NCBI GenBank assembly: GCA_021811265.1
Contig: JAJZPH010000013.1
Span: 1-43,607, forward strand
Length of the DNA stretch: 43,607 bases
DNA from: a bacterium
GTDB lineage: Bacteria > Chlamydiota > Chlamydiia > Chlamydiales > SM23-39
Direction of reading: 5' to 3'
Numbering within the stretch: the first letter of the stretch is position 1; the number at the start of each line of letters is the position of its first letter. A program made the translations under genes and the position numbers. A model generated the notes under the pieces. It was not told the DNA's origin. It did no database searches and saw only the letters and a program-made list of their open reading frames with translations. Below, in pieces: positions 9,353-18,017 of this stretch.

Positions 9353-10818
9353 AGAGCCTCCTTGTCAAAAAGTGGGGGAATTTTACGTGCAAAAGAGTTT
9401 GCTGCTTGTTCGAACAGTGCTGCGCAACCTAAAAGAAAAACGTCATGCAGCTGCGGTGCGAGAAGCTGAAATCCGTAGGGCTTGTTTTCTTTGTCAAAAC
9501 CCGCAGGAAGGCTGATGCCCGGAATTCCCGCGAGATTTGCAGGGATCGTGAAAATGTCTTGCAAATACATTTCAACCGGATCCTGAACTGCTCCTCGGGA
9601 AAAGGCCGTGGAAGGTGCCGTGGGCATTGCAATGAGATGGCAGGAGGAAAAAGCTTTGTCGAAGGTATTGATGATGATCGTGCGCACTTTTTGCGCTTTT
9701 TTGTAGTAGGCATCCTTATATCCAGAAGAGAGGACAAAAGTGCCGAGCATAATTCTTCGTTTGACCTCTGCTCCAAACCCCTTGTCTCTTGAAATATCAT
9801 AGATATCATCGAGAGTTTTTGCTTCAGAAGACCTCTTTCCATAGCGGATTCCATCAAAACGTGCCAGATTGGTCGAGGCTTCTGCAGTGGCTAAAATGTA
9901 GTAGACGGAAAGAGAGTATTTAAGCATCTCTAGATCTATATCGACAATTTCGGCCCCCAGATCTTTGAGTAGATCGAGGGAACGGATGAAGTTTTCCTTG
10001 ATGTCTTTTTTGAGGTCTTGCATGAAGAGCCAAGAAACACCCACCTTGACTCCACGTAGCGAAGAGGGGATTTTATCAAAGTAGCTTTCTTGCGGCAGGT
10101 TGAGGCAGGTCGAATCGAGAGCAGATTTTTTCCCAATGATTTCCATCACAAGACAGCTATCTGCTACCGTTGTGGTTAGAGGTCCAATTTGATCCATCGA
10201 AGAGGCGAAGGCGACGAGCCCATAACGCGAGACGCGACCATAAGTGGGTTTGAAACCAACAATTCCAGTGAACGATGCGGGCTGGCGAATCGATCCGCCA
10301 GTGTCAGATCCGAGCGCAATGGGGCAGAGCCTCGCAGCAACAGCAGCGGCTGATCCTCCGGAAGATCCTCCCGGTACAGCTTCTAGTTTCCAGGGGTTGT
10401 TAGTAGGAAAAAAGGCCGAGTTTTCTGTCGAAGAGCCCATGGCAAATTCATCAAGGTTGGTCTTTCCGAAGAGAAGGGCATCTTCTTCTTCCAAAAATCG
10501 CACAACGGCAGCGTCGAATGGAGCGCGATAGTTTTCCAAAAAGCGAGATCCACAGGTGGTGATTTCTCCTTTGATGTGCATGATGTCTTTTAGGGCAATC
10601 GGAATGCCGGCGAGCCTTCCCAGCGGCGCATTGCTCTTTCTTTTTTTATCCAACAGATCGGCTTTTTCCAATACCCGTTTGTGCAACACTTGTAGAAAGG
10701 ATTTGATCTCGGGGTCAAATTTCTCAATGCGCTTGAGAAAATAGGTGGCAATTTCCTTTGCAGAAAGCTTGTTTTTCACAAAAAGCTCTCTGAGCTCGAT
10801 GGCGGAGAGTTTGTACAT
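9349..10818 (-). CDS. gatA: Asp-tRNA(Asn)/Glu-tRNA(Gln) amidotransferase subunit A
   Basis: The glutaminase subunit of GatCAB, which releases ammonia from glutamine for tRNA amidation. It belongs to the amidase-signature family: the catalytic Ser-cisSer-Lys set is visible as the Lys in GIPIALKDIMH, the cis-Ser in GGSSGGSAAAVAARL and the nucleophile Ser in GSDTGGSIRQPAS. The 489 residues match the family. It begins 3 bases after the gatC stop codon and overlaps gatB by 4 bases, so the three subunits are made from one transcript. No abnormality is seen. Confidence 0.98.
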   Translation of the reverse strand: MYKLSAIELRELFVKNKLSAKEIATYFLKRIEKFDPEIKSFLQVLHKRVLEKADLLDKKRKSNAPLGRLAGIPIALKDIMHIKGEITTCGSRFLENYRAPFDAAVVRFLEEEDALLFGKTNLDEFAMGSSTENSAFFPTNNPWKLEAVPGGSSGGSAAAVAARLCPIALGSDTGGSIRQPASFTGIVGFKPTYGRVSRYGLVAFASSMDQIGPLTTTVADSCLVMEIIGKKSALDSTCLNLPQESYFDKIPSSLRGVKVGVSWLFMQDLKKDIKENFIRSLDLLKDLGAEIVDIDLEMLKYSLSVYYILATAEASTNLARFDGIRYGKRSSEAKTLDDIYDISRDKGFGAEVKRRIMLGTFVLSSGYKDAYYKKAQKVRTIIINTFDKAFSSCHLIAMPTAPSTAFSRGAVQDPVEMYLQDIFTIPANLAGIPGISLPAGFDKENKPYGFQLLAPQLHDVFLLGCAALFEQAANSFARKIPPLFDKEAL

Positions 10819-10821
10819 GGT

Positions 10822-11121
10822 TCATTCCTTTTTTAAGATGGGCAAAACGCGGATCATTCCTCCCACATGCGAAGGAGAATTGGCAAGAAACTCATCCCGG
10901 GAAAGAAGAGGACCTGTTTCATCTTTTCGCATCACATTGTAGTGAAGAGCTCCCAGCACGTGGTTGCAGGCTTCGACATGATCGGTGTTCACTTGATTCA
11001 ACTGCTCGAAATGGTTCAATATGTTTTGCAAACTTTCTAAAAGAGATTGTTCTTCCTCAGGAGTGCACTGAATGCGGCTTAATTTTTGCAGTTTTTGCAA
11101 CGAGTTTCGATCAAATTGCAT
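10822..11121 (-). CDS. gatC: Asp-tRNA(Asn)/Glu-tRNA(Gln) amidotransferase subunit C
   Basis: A small subunit that wraps GatA and GatB and stabilises the amidotransferase. The 99-residue form begins at ATG 11121 (MQFDRNSLQKLQKLSRIQ), with GGGAG a few bases upstream. Two further ATGs at 11136 and 11133 would add up to five residues but lack a well-spaced ribosome site. The segments KLSRIQCTPEEEQSLLESLQ and LNQVNTDHVEAC and the late LLSRDEFLANSPSH fit GatC. It is the first gene of the operon, behind the promoter at 11169-11197. Confidence 0.93.
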   Translation of the reverse strand: MQFDRNSLQKLQKLSRIQCTPEEEQSLLESLQNILNHFEQLNQVNTDHVEACNHVLGALHYNVMRKDETGPLLSRDEFLANSPSHVGGMIRVLPILKKE

Positions 11122-11168
11122 AAGAGCTCCCATCATTCTCTATTCATTTCTTGAAGATATATAAAAAA

Positions 11169-11197
11169 ATGTTAGCAACTCCTCTCTCTAGAGTCAA
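11169..11197 (-). promoter_or_regulatory. Sigma70-type promoter of gatCAB
   Basis: Reading on the minus strand, TTGACT (11197-11192) and TAACAT (11174-11169) are separated by exactly 17 bases. Transcription would begin near 11162, giving a leader of about 40 bases to the ATG at 11121. The -35 box matches consensus at 5 of 6 bases and the -10 box at 4 of 6. Confidence 0.5.
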
Positions 11198-11221
11198 TCC
11201 TGAATTCGGATTTTCCATAGT

Positions 11222-11515
11222 ATGTCCATTTTTTCTGAACAGACTGAGGAAAAAATGCATAATAAAGGAATTTCACTTGAACTTAACGCATTTAGAAATG
11301 CGGATGCGTCAGTCCGGGCATTACAAGGGAAAAACCCGCCTTACGCCAGAACAATTTTTTGCCTTCATGGGGGAAAAAATTGCTGGGCTTGATATGAGAA
11401 GGCTGCTCAAGAAGATCTCTTGCGGTTTATCCGTAATCCCCGCAAGGTCGAAGGATGGTCTGGGCCATTTTTCCAAGATTTCTTGAAAGAGATTCAGTTT
11501 GTTCCAAATAGATAA
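11222..11515 (+). pseudogene. Frameshifted remnant of an unidentified gene
   Basis: Protein-like text switches frame twice. From ATG 11222 the first segment reads MSIFSEQTEEK, then LELNAFRNADASVRALQGK. A +1 shift near the run of A at about 11330 leads to TRLTPEQFFAFMGEKIAGLDM in the next frame. A -1 shift near 11397 returns to the first frame with KAAQEDLLRFIRNPRKVEGW and ends in FLKEIQFVPNR at TAA 11515. Read straight through, the first frame has one internal TGA. The three pieces join into one natural-looking peptide of about 97 residues, so this is a decayed gene, or an intact one if the two indels are sequencing errors. No family is recognised. The flanks, 11137-11221 and 11516-11700, hold only the gatC promoter and AT-rich DNA. 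Confidence 0.6.
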
Positions 11516-11700
11516 GCTCGAATCGTAAGCATTCAGACACCTTCTTATGGCTCTTTGGATTAGATAGTTAATTTTAGTTTATTTATTGTTGTTAACAAAA
11601 ACAAATTAAAAATTAAAATTTTTGTTGCAAAATTAAATAAAATATTGTAATTTTAAAAATAGGACCGGGAAGTAAGGTCAACAAAAAAAGGTTGGGCCAA

Positions 11701-12345
11701 ATGATAAGCAAACCATGGATTGAAATGTGGTTACACCCACGAAAGACCGTTCAAGCTATTGTGGAGTTTTCTCCAAATTATGGTTTGAAGATCTTATCTT
11801 TCATCTATGGACTTGCTTCGTTATTTAGTTTGGCTCAAACTTTTTCTCTTGGATTTTTTATGGGTTTTGTCCCATTAATCATCCTGATGTTGATCTTAGC
11901 ACCGTTTTGGGGATATCTTGTTTTTACCTTCGTTTCTTGGGTTGTTTATCAAACAGGACGATGGTTACAGGGTCTGGCAACACATCTTCAAGTGAGATCT
12001 GTTTTGGCATGGTCCCATGTCCCCATTACGGTGAATCTTGCTGTTTGGGTCGTTTTTCTTTTTATTTTTAGAGAAACACTCTTTCAAGGTTTTCCCGGCT
12101 CCTATCTTTTTAAAGGTCCCATGTTCTACCTGCTCTTCTTTATGTGCTTGGTACAATTGGTCATGAGCATCTGGGCTCTGGTCTTATATTTAAATGGACT
12201 TGCTCAAGTGCAGGGATTCTCTATGGGCAAAGCAATCTTGAACCTTTTGCTCACGATAGGGTTTTTTGCACTTGGTTTTGCTGTTATTGTTTTTCTCTTG
12301 CTTTGGGGAAGCAACTTGCCTACCCAAATGATTTTTTCGCGATAG
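11701..12345 (+). CDS. YIP1-family integral membrane protein
   Basis: A 214-residue polytopic membrane protein. The start is ATG 11701, preceded by AAGG at 11688-11691; a TTG at 11692 is also in frame. The opening (ISKPWIEMWLHPRKTVQAIV) is typical of bacterial YIP1-domain proteins, which begin with a Trp/Pro-rich amphipathic stretch before a set of membrane helices. Five to six hydrophobic segments follow, with a WSHVPI turn in the middle. The function of bacterial members is unknown. The upstream 170 bases are very AT-rich and probably contain the promoter. The following secreted-protein gene starts 8 bases after the stop codon, so the two are co-transcribed. Confidence 0.7.
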   Translation: MISKPWIEMWLHPRKTVQAIVEFSPNYGLKILSFIYGLASLFSLAQTFSLGFFMGFVPLIILMLILAPFWGYLVFTFVSWVVYQTGRWLQGLATHLQVRSVLAWSHVPITVNLAVWVVFLFIFRETLFQGFPGSYLFKGPMFYLLFFMCLVQLVMSIWALVLYLNGLAQVQGFSMGKAILNLLLTIGFFALGFAVIVFLLLWGSNLPTQMIFSR

Positions 12346-12353
12346 GAGAGTAA

Positions 12354-12878
12354 ATGAGATTTTGGCTTTTTGCACTTTTTCCCCTCATTCTGTTTTCTTT
12401 TGCCAACCTCTATGCCACGGATTGGAGAGAGTTTCAGCCAAGTTCGGGCGCTTTTAAAGTTCTTTTTCCGAAGACGCCAAGTCATTTCCACAATCAAATT
12501 CCAGAGGGGAATGCAACAGATCGGCTCAAGTGCGATGTCTATGTCTCGGCAAATGCCGACGTTACTTATATGATGCTGGTGGCTGATTTCCCAAAAGAGC
12601 TTTCACAACATCAGGAAATGTTGAGTATCGAGGGCTTTATGCAGGCCATGCTTAAAGATCAAAAAGAAGAGCATCGGCTTTTATTTGCCAACCCTCTGCA
12701 CGTCCAAGGTCATGCAGGAATGGATTTTCTCATGAAGAGCCGGCAGGATCACTTTTTCAAAGGGCGCGTGATGGCCTCTGCCTCTAAGCTCTATCTTTTA
12801 ACGGTGGAATCTGCTTTGGAGCAATTTCAGGAAGAGGATTACAAAATCTTTGTCAATTCCTTTGTTCTATTGCCTTGA
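12354..12878 (+). CDS. Secreted hypothetical protein with signal peptide
   Basis: A 174-residue protein not tied to a named family. Residues 1-22 are a Sec signal peptide (RFWLFALFPLILFSFANLYA) with a likely cut after the second Ala-containing turn. The mature part opens WREFQPSSGAFKVLFPKTP, a pattern seen in small exported proteins that bind or scavenge at the envelope, and ends in a mixed alpha/beta segment (SALEQFQEEDYKIFVNSFVL). GGAG overlapping the upstream stop codon gives a well-spaced ribosome site. It sits in a two-gene unit with the YIP1-family gene and faces recN with a 22-base gap. It is probably periplasmic; its role is unknown. Confidence 0.7.
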   Translation: MRFWLFALFPLILFSFANLYATDWREFQPSSGAFKVLFPKTPSHFHNQIPEGNATDRLKCDVYVSANADVTYMMLVADFPKELSQHQEMLSIEGFMQAMLKDQKEEHRLLFANPLHVQGHAGMDFLMKSRQDHFFKGRVMASASKLYLLTVESALEQFQEEDYKIFVNSFVLLP

Positions 12879-12900
12879 CAGTCCAAGGTTTTTGTCTGAC

Positions 12901-14523
12901 TTAAGGCTCTGGGAAACTAAGAGCGCTTCCTAGCATGCGTTGGTATTCCATTTCCCGCGTTTCTTTAGATAGCTCTTCTACAGAAGAGAAGGTTCTGCCA
13001 TTTCTTTCTTGTTTCTGAACGGTAAGGTGGGTTGTGGCAGAGTGTGCTACTTGGACAAAATGGGTGATGGCCAAAACCTGTTTTTTTTCAGAGAGCTCTT
13101 TTAATTTTTTCCCAATCACCGCCGCTGTTCTTCCTCCTACATTGGCGTCTATTTCGTCAAAAATTAGCAGGGAGGTGCGGTTTTTTTCAGAAAAAATGAT
13201 CTTGAGGGCAAAGCAGATACGTGAAAGCTCTCCTCCGCTTGCCGAAAGAGAAATAGCAGCTGTTTTTTCTCCCGTATTTGCTTTTAGGAGAAATGTGCTT
13301 CCTTCATCGCCCTTTGCACTGCGCTCTTTTGTGTGGAAACTGATGAAAAATTGGGAGTTGTCCATGTTGAGAAGAGCAAGCTCTTCGTTCATTCTCTTTT
13401 CAAGAGAGCAAGCGGCTTTTTTTCTTTTTTCAGACAAAGAGGCGGCTAGCGTGTTGCAGATCTTCTGTTTTTCTTTTGCTCTCTCTTCCAGCTCCGCAAG
13501 AGTCCTATCGAGATTTTCCAGCGACCGAAGACGCTCTTGGGCTTCTTTCTGAAAAGAAATAAGCGCGTCATCACTGTTTCCATATTTTTTTTTGATCTTG
13601 TAAATCTGCGATAGCCTCTCTTCTATTTCGGCCATGCGCTCGTAGGAAAATGAAAAGTCTTTGTGCAACTGTCTGAGAGAATAGGACAGCTCTTCTAGTT
13701 CAACCATTGCATTCTGCAGATGGGCGAGATGTTCGTGAAAGGAGGAGGAGATTTTGGCAAGGGAGGCAAGAAGTGTGTGGATGCTTTTTAGACCAGAAAT
13801 GAGTGCAGGGTGGCCGTCGGACAGGCTCTCCAAGATGGCATGGACCTTTTCTTCTACTTCTTGGTGCTGGCGCAGCATTTTTTCCTCTTGGGACAGCCTT
13901 TGCTCTTCCCCTATCTGGTAGCCAAGAGATGTAATCTCATCTAAAGCAAATGAAAGCCTCTCTTCTTCTTCTCGCTTTTTTTCTTTTTGCGCGAGCAGTT
14001 CTGCTACCTGGCGCTCGATTTCTTTGCCTTCGGCTAAGTGGATGGCAAAATTTGCAACCTCTTGTTCGAGATTCCCAAAAAGATCGATTATCGCAAGTTG
14101 CGAGTCAAAAGAGAGAAGTTCGCTATGCGCGCTTTGGCCCACCGTTTCGACCAGGGAGCTCCCAAGCATGCGCAAAAAAGAGACCGAGCTGCACTGATCA
14201 TTGATGAAGATGCGACTTTTACCAGATCCAGAAAATTCTCTACGGATCACGATCTCATCTTGGAATTCGATTTTTTCTTGTTTTAAATACTCTTGTGCTA
14301 CGGGGTTGTTTGTGATGTCAAAAAGAGCTTCGACAATTCCCATCTTTTCATGGCTACGCACTGGATTGATATCGGGTTTTTCTCCCAAAACCCATCGTAG
14401 TGCAGAAAAGAGAATGCTTTTACCAGAACCCGTTTCTCCCGTCACAATGGTAAGCCCTTTATGGAGGGGAAGAAAAAGAGATTCAAAGAGAAGAATGTTG
14501 GTAAGCTCAAGATGACGGATCAT
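12901..14523 (-). CDS. recN: DNA repair protein RecN
   Basis: An SMC-like ATPase acting early in double-strand-break repair by recombination. The protein is 540 residues from ATG 14523 (MIRHLELTNILLFESL); upstream in-frame codons give an unlikely Trp/Lys-rich leader and are excluded. The Walker A motif is GETGSGKS near residue 32. A long coiled coil rich in Glu, Lys and Arg fills the middle. The ABC signature SASGGELSRICFALK and Walker B LLIFDEIDANVGG follow, then a D-loop/H-loop region ending LAITHFVQVA. The start overlaps the end of rnhC by 17 bases, so the two genes form one minus-strand unit. Confidence 0.97.
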   Translation of the reverse strand: MIRHLELTNILLFESLFLPLHKGLTIVTGETGSGKSILFSALRWVLGEKPDINPVRSHEKMGIVEALFDITNNPVAQEYLKQEKIEFQDEIVIRREFSGSGKSRIFINDQCSSVSFLRMLGSSLVETVGQSAHSELLSFDSQLAIIDLFGNLEQEVANFAIHLAEGKEIERQVAELLAQKEKKREEEERLSFALDEITSLGYQIGEEQRLSQEEKMLRQHQEVEEKVHAILESLSDGHPALISGLKSIHTLLASLAKISSSFHEHLAHLQNAMVELEELSYSLRQLHKDFSFSYERMAEIEERLSQIYKIKKKYGNSDDALISFQKEAQERLRSLENLDRTLAELEERAKEKQKICNTLAASLSEKRKKAACSLEKRMNEELALLNMDNSQFFISFHTKERSAKGDEGSTFLLKANTGEKTAAISLSASGGELSRICFALKIIFSEKNRTSLLIFDEIDANVGGRTAAVIGKKLKELSEKKQVLAITHFVQVAHSATTHLTVQKQERNGRTFSSVEELSKETREMEYQRMLGSALSFPEP

Positions 14524-15415
14524 GACTCTGCAGGATCTCTTCTTTGGTTTTAAAATGGGTCTTGGCCACCTCATTGAGAATATCAGCGCCCCATTTGCCC
14601 ACCAGCTTTTTTCCCACTTCTTTCGTGGCGGCTGCGGCACCTTTGGGAAGAGGTGTGTGTACCTGTTGACTCAACTGCTCTAATCCTTCAAGGAAGCTCG
14701 CCCTGGCCAAAATGGATGCGCCTGCAACTACCAAGTCAGACTCCGCTTTGGTTCGCTGCTCAACCTGGAGGGTCAGGTGTTTCTTCTCCAACATGGATTC
14801 CAGCACCCGTTTGTCGGCAAACTGATCGATGATGGCATTGGGACAGGAAGTTTTTTCACAAAGCTCTTCTAATACCGTCGCATGACCCCAAGCAAGAAGA
14901 GTGTTTAGGTTTTTGAAGCGTTGATAGAGCTCATTGTACTTGCGCGGGAACAGACGGACGATGCTATGGGAAAATCCTTTCAGGCGATCTGCTAGTTTTA
15001 GGACCGCGCTGTCTGACATTTTTTTGCTGTCTCTCACGCCCAGTGCCAACAGATTCTTGATCCCTTCTTCATCTGCAAAGAGTCCTGCAATGCAGAGAGG
15101 GCCAAAAAAGTCTCCCTTGCCTGCTTCATCTACTCCCACATGGGGCTTTAGATTTAAAAAAGCTTCTGGATGGGTATATTGAAAGTTCTTCAAGATCTCG
15201 GGCTCGATATAAAATTCAATGAACTCTTCCTTCTCTTTCCCTTGCACTACAAGCGATCCCGATTCATAAAGAATACAGATGATCTTTCCTTTTCTTGCAG
15301 AAAAAAATGTGTAGGGAGGTTTGGAAAAAACAAACCCTTGGCTTTTAAGATCCTGGATGAGCTTTTCCTTTAATGAAAGATCAATAGTTGCAGTAAATGT
15401 CGCTTGTTTTCCCAT
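14507..15415 (-). CDS. rnhC: Ribonuclease HIII
   Basis: An endonuclease cleaving the RNA strand of RNA-DNA hybrids. From ATG 15415 (MGKQATFTATIDLSLKEKL) it has 302 residues, the usual RNase HIII size: a TBP-like substrate-binding N-terminal domain of about 90 residues, then the type 2 RNase H fold with GVDEAGKGDFFGPL (the Asp-Glu pair), DSKKMSD and NAIIDQFAD supplying acidic residues. Earlier in-frame ATGs would add up to 32 residues that do not fit the family. RNase HIII beside a RodZ-like gene is an arrangement shared with Chlamydiaceae, where rnhB_2 and the rodZ homologue are neighbours. Confidence 0.95.
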   Translation of the reverse strand: MGKQATFTATIDLSLKEKLIQDLKSQGFVFSKPPYTFFSARKGKIICILYESGSLVVQGKEKEEFIEFYIEPEILKNFQYTHPEAFLNLKPHVGVDEAGKGDFFGPLCIAGLFADEEGIKNLLALGVRDSKKMSDSAVLKLADRLKGFSHSIVRLFPRKYNELYQRFKNLNTLLAWGHATVLEELCEKTSCPNAIIDQFADKRVLESMLEKKHLTLQVEQRTKAESDLVVAGASILARASFLEGLEQLSQQVHTPLPKGAAAATKEVGKKLVGKWGADILNEVAKTHFKTKEEILQSHDPSS

Positions 15416-15449
15416 AGATTGGTATTTAATCAGGTTTTGAAAAAAAAAG

Positions 15450-15461
15450 ACAACATGTTGT
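15450..15461. promoter_or_regulatory. 12-bp perfect palindrome between rnhC and rodZ-like gene
   Basis: ACAACATGTTGT is a perfect palindrome 34 bases upstream of the rnhC start, inside the 160-base divergent gap. It could be an operator for a dimeric regulator. No other copy was noticed in the window, and no promoter could be placed with confidence in the gap. Confidence 0.25.
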
Positions 15462-15575
15462 GAAAAATCCATCCACTTCCTAAGATAGGGCCTGTAGCAC
15501 AACCTGTACATTCATCATGCAAAAGAATGCAGAAAGGTTGCTAGCGCATTTGTATGAACAAATTAGGATGATTTT

Positions 15576-15986
15576 ATGCCATCAGTGGAAATGAAGAAAC
15601 TAGGCGATCTTTTTCGTTGTAAGCGTGAAGAGATGCATTTGACTTTAAAAGAGGTTGAAAATGCAACTTCCATACGCATGGGTTATTTACAGGCAATTGA
15701 AGAGGGTAAAGTGGATCAATTCTTGTCGCGCGTCTATGCCATCGGCTTTATGAGGCAATATGCGACTTTTTTGGGATTTGAGGTCGATCGCATTGTAAAA
15801 GAGCATGAGCTAGCCTTTCAGCTTCCCGCAGAAAAACATGAGTTTTCTTACGGTATCGGTACGCTCGAAATTCGCGGAGGCCCTCACGGTGGTGTGAAGT
15901 GGCTCCCCAACATTTTATGGATTGGTTTTGGATTTATTGTTTTGGTCCTTGCTTGGTTTTTTGCAAAATTTCTGGGCATTTTTTAA
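15576..15986 (+). CDS. rodZ: RodZ-like HTH membrane protein
   Basis: A 136-residue protein with an N-terminal helix-turn-helix of the RodZ type (LGDLFRCKREEMHLTLKEVE, then the IEEGKVDQFLSRVYAIGFMRQYATFLG hallmark region) and one membrane helix at about residues 112-134 (LWIGFGFIVLVLAWFFAKFLG). RodZ binds MreB on the cytoplasmic face and links it to cell-wall synthesis at division, which chlamydiae perform with MreB in place of FtsZ. As in Chlamydiaceae, the periplasmic domain of the E. coli protein is absent: the chain ends just after the membrane helix. It is transcribed away from rnhC and followed 90-100 bases later by the kinase gene. Confidence 0.85.
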   Translation: MPSVEMKKLGDLFRCKREEMHLTLKEVENATSIRMGYLQAIEEGKVDQFLSRVYAIGFMRQYATFLGFEVDRIVKEHELAFQLPAEKHEFSYGIGTLEIRGGPHGGVKWLPNILWIGFGFIVLVLAWFFAKFLGIF

Positions 15987-16036
15987 AAAATCTCCCGCAA
16001 TTTCATCTTTTTGAAAGATCTCTTTGCAACCATCTC

Positions 16037-16065
16037 TTGCATATAAAATTTACCCACTTTATGAT
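16037..16065 (+). promoter_or_regulatory. Sigma70-type promoter of the pkn1-like gene
   Basis: TTGCAT (16037-16042) and TATGAT (16060-16065) are 17 bases apart. Transcription from about 16072 leaves only 5 bases before ATG 16077 but 17 before ATG 16089, which favours the second start for the kinase gene. Confidence 0.45.
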
Positions 16066-16088
16066 GCCATAAAGATATGGTGTGTGCG

Positions 16089-17948
16089 ATGGGCATTTCA
16101 GTACTTGGTGACTATAACCTCCTTAAAAAATTGGGGGAGGGAAGTTTTGGTACAGTCTACTTGGCGGAACATCGCTTTATCAAAAAGCGGGTTGCAGTAA
16201 AAGTTCTCCATGACGATCTCTTAACCATTCCCAATTTTATCGAACGCTTTGAAGAAGATGTAGGAGTTTTGGCTACCCTAGACCATCCTTCGATTATCAA
16301 AATGCACAATATTTCTAAAGCCGACAATCGCTATTTCCTCGTCATGGATGTAATCTGTGATGAGCTGGGCGAAGTGATGAACCTGGAACACTTTTTGCAC
16401 AGTCGCAGCAAGGTCCTTGCCGAAAGAGAGTTGGAAGCTATTTTGCGCCAACTGGCTTCTGCACTCGACTACGCGCATAGCATTCCCTTCCATAACGAAT
16501 ATCTTGTCCACAGGGGGATCAAGCTCTCTAACGTTTTGATCGATGTCAAAGGCTCATTTAGAGTCTTTCTTTCCGATTTTGGACTTTCTCGTATTCTGGG
16601 AGATAGGGTCATGCTACAGAGAATTTATGAAAAATTACTCGCCCCTAATGCAGAATCCTCTTCTGTTTTTTTGAACCACTATTCCTTTTTATCCCCCGAG
16701 CAAAAGGCTCTCCTTCCCCAAGAAAAAATCACGGCGAAAAGCGATGTCTTTGCCTTTGGTGTGCTGGCCTACTATCTCATCGCACGCAAATTTCCCGAAG
16801 GCTATTTCGCAATGCCTTCAAAAATCGCTCCCGAATACAACCTGAATTGGGATCTTTTTATCTGCAACTGCTTGCAGAGAGACTCCCAAAAAAGGCCCGA
16901 ATCTTTGTTAGAGGCTTTAAACTCTTCTCTTTCTACTTCCGCAAGCGATGCCACTTCCCTGAACGTCCTCTCTTGGGAAGAGGTAGAGAAAAAAGTGGAA
17001 AATGCCATGCAGATGTCTTTTGAGTTTTCCTCCGAATGGGAGAGCGCACAGCCCAAGTTTTCCCTCCCAGATCCACCGGAAGATGCACCGCACCAGCTCA
17101 AACCCATCATTCGCCCTCATGAGATTGAACGGCCCCAATATGAAATGGACCCTGGAGCGATTTTTCATAAAGATTTGAATGTCTCTTTTTACAAGCCAAA
17201 AAAAGTCGAAGTGAAAGAAGTCGAACCTCTTTTGACCGAAATGGTGATTATCCAGGGAGGAAGCTTTTACCGCGGAAGCAATAATGGGGCACGTGATGAA
17301 ATGCCTCGCCATAAGGTCACTCTTTCTGGGTTTGCCATGGACATACATCCCGTGACCAATGAGCAATTCGTACGGTTTTTGGAAGCCATGGGTGGAGAAA
17401 AGGATAGTAACAACAATGACATCGTTCGTTTAAGAGATTCTCGCATCAAAAAAAGCGCAGGAAAGCTTAGCATCGAGTCGGGCTACGGCAAACACCCTGT
17501 CGTTGGTGTTACCTGGTATGGAGCTACTGCTTATGCAAAATGGATTGGCAAGCGCCTTCCTACAGAGGCAGAATGGGAAATTGCTGCAGGAGGAGGATTG
17601 GAAAACAATATCTATCCTTCCGGAACTGATATCGATCATACACAGGCCAATTTTTTCAGTTCTGATACGACCGCTGTCATGAGCTATCCCGCAAATGGTT
17701 ATGGTCTTTATGACCTTTCGGGAAATGTCTATGAATGGTGCAACGATTGGTATGCCTATAATTTCTACGAAACCTCGATTCAAGAACCCGAAAATCCTCA
17801 AGGCCCCCATCAGGGAGTATATCGCGTGCTGCGTGGAGGATGTTGGAAGAGCTTAAAGGAAGACTTGCGCTGTTCCCATCGCCACCGCAACAACCCAGGA
17901 GCTGTGAATGGAACGTATGGATTCCGTTGTTGCGCCGATGTTTCTTGA
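16089..17948 (+). CDS. pkn1: Pkn1-like Ser/Thr kinase fused to FGE/sulfatase-modifying domain
   Basis: About 619 residues (623 from ATG 16077). The first 280 residues form a Hanks-type kinase fold: glycine loop GEGSFGTVYLAE, VAVKVL with the ATP-binding Lys38, DFG at 163, and an SDVFAFGVLAYYL helix. The catalytic loop reads HRGIKLSN, so the catalytic Asp of HRD is Gly143. From about residue 385 a formylglycine-generating-enzyme-like domain follows (MVIIQGGSFYRGS, VTNEQFVRFL, RLPTEAEWEIAAGGG, YDLSGNVYEWCNDW, YGFRCC). The usual active-site Cys pair of true FGEs is not in place, since the stretch reads GGCWKSLKEDLRCSHRHR. This kinase-FGE fusion is the architecture of chlamydial Pkn1. Activity on protein substrates is uncertain given the Asp loss; it may act as a scaffold. 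Confidence 0.88.
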   Translation: MGISVLGDYNLLKKLGEGSFGTVYLAEHRFIKKRVAVKVLHDDLLTIPNFIERFEEDVGVLATLDHPSIIKMHNISKADNRYFLVMDVICDELGEVMNLEHFLHSRSKVLAERELEAILRQLASALDYAHSIPFHNEYLVHRGIKLSNVLIDVKGSFRVFLSDFGLSRILGDRVMLQRIYEKLLAPNAESSSVFLNHYSFLSPEQKALLPQEKITAKSDVFAFGVLAYYLIARKFPEGYFAMPSKIAPEYNLNWDLFICNCLQRDSQKRPESLLEALNSSLSTSASDATSLNVLSWEEVEKKVENAMQMSFEFSSEWESAQPKFSLPDPPEDAPHQLKPIIRPHEIERPQYEMDPGAIFHKDLNVSFYKPKKVEVKEVEPLLTEMVIIQGGSFYRGSNNGARDEMPRHKVTLSGFAMDIHPVTNEQFVRFLEAMGGEKDSNNNDIVRLRDSRIKKSAGKLSIESGYGKHPVVGVTWYGATAYAKWIGKRLPTEAEWEIAAGGGLENNIYPSGTDIDHTQANFFSSDTTAVMSYPANGYGLYDLSGNVYEWCNDWYAYNFYETSIQEPENPQGPHQGVYRVLRGGCWKSLKEDLRCSHRHRNNPGAVNGTYGFRCCADVS

Positions 17949-18017
17949 GTTTGGACCAAGATACTCTCTCCTTCGTCGGAGCTGAAAACAAAATTTTACT
18001 CTTCAATAAAACATTAG

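Noticed and set aside
11151..11486. Continuous 111-codon plus-strand frame after gatC
   Set aside because: Only its middle part looks like protein; the flanks are better read in the other frame, so it is treated as a frameshifted remnant rather than an intact gene.
14524..14640. N-terminal extension of RecN
   Set aside because: The extra 39 residues are Trp/Lys/Pro-rich and lie within rnhC; RecN homologues begin at MIRHLELTN.
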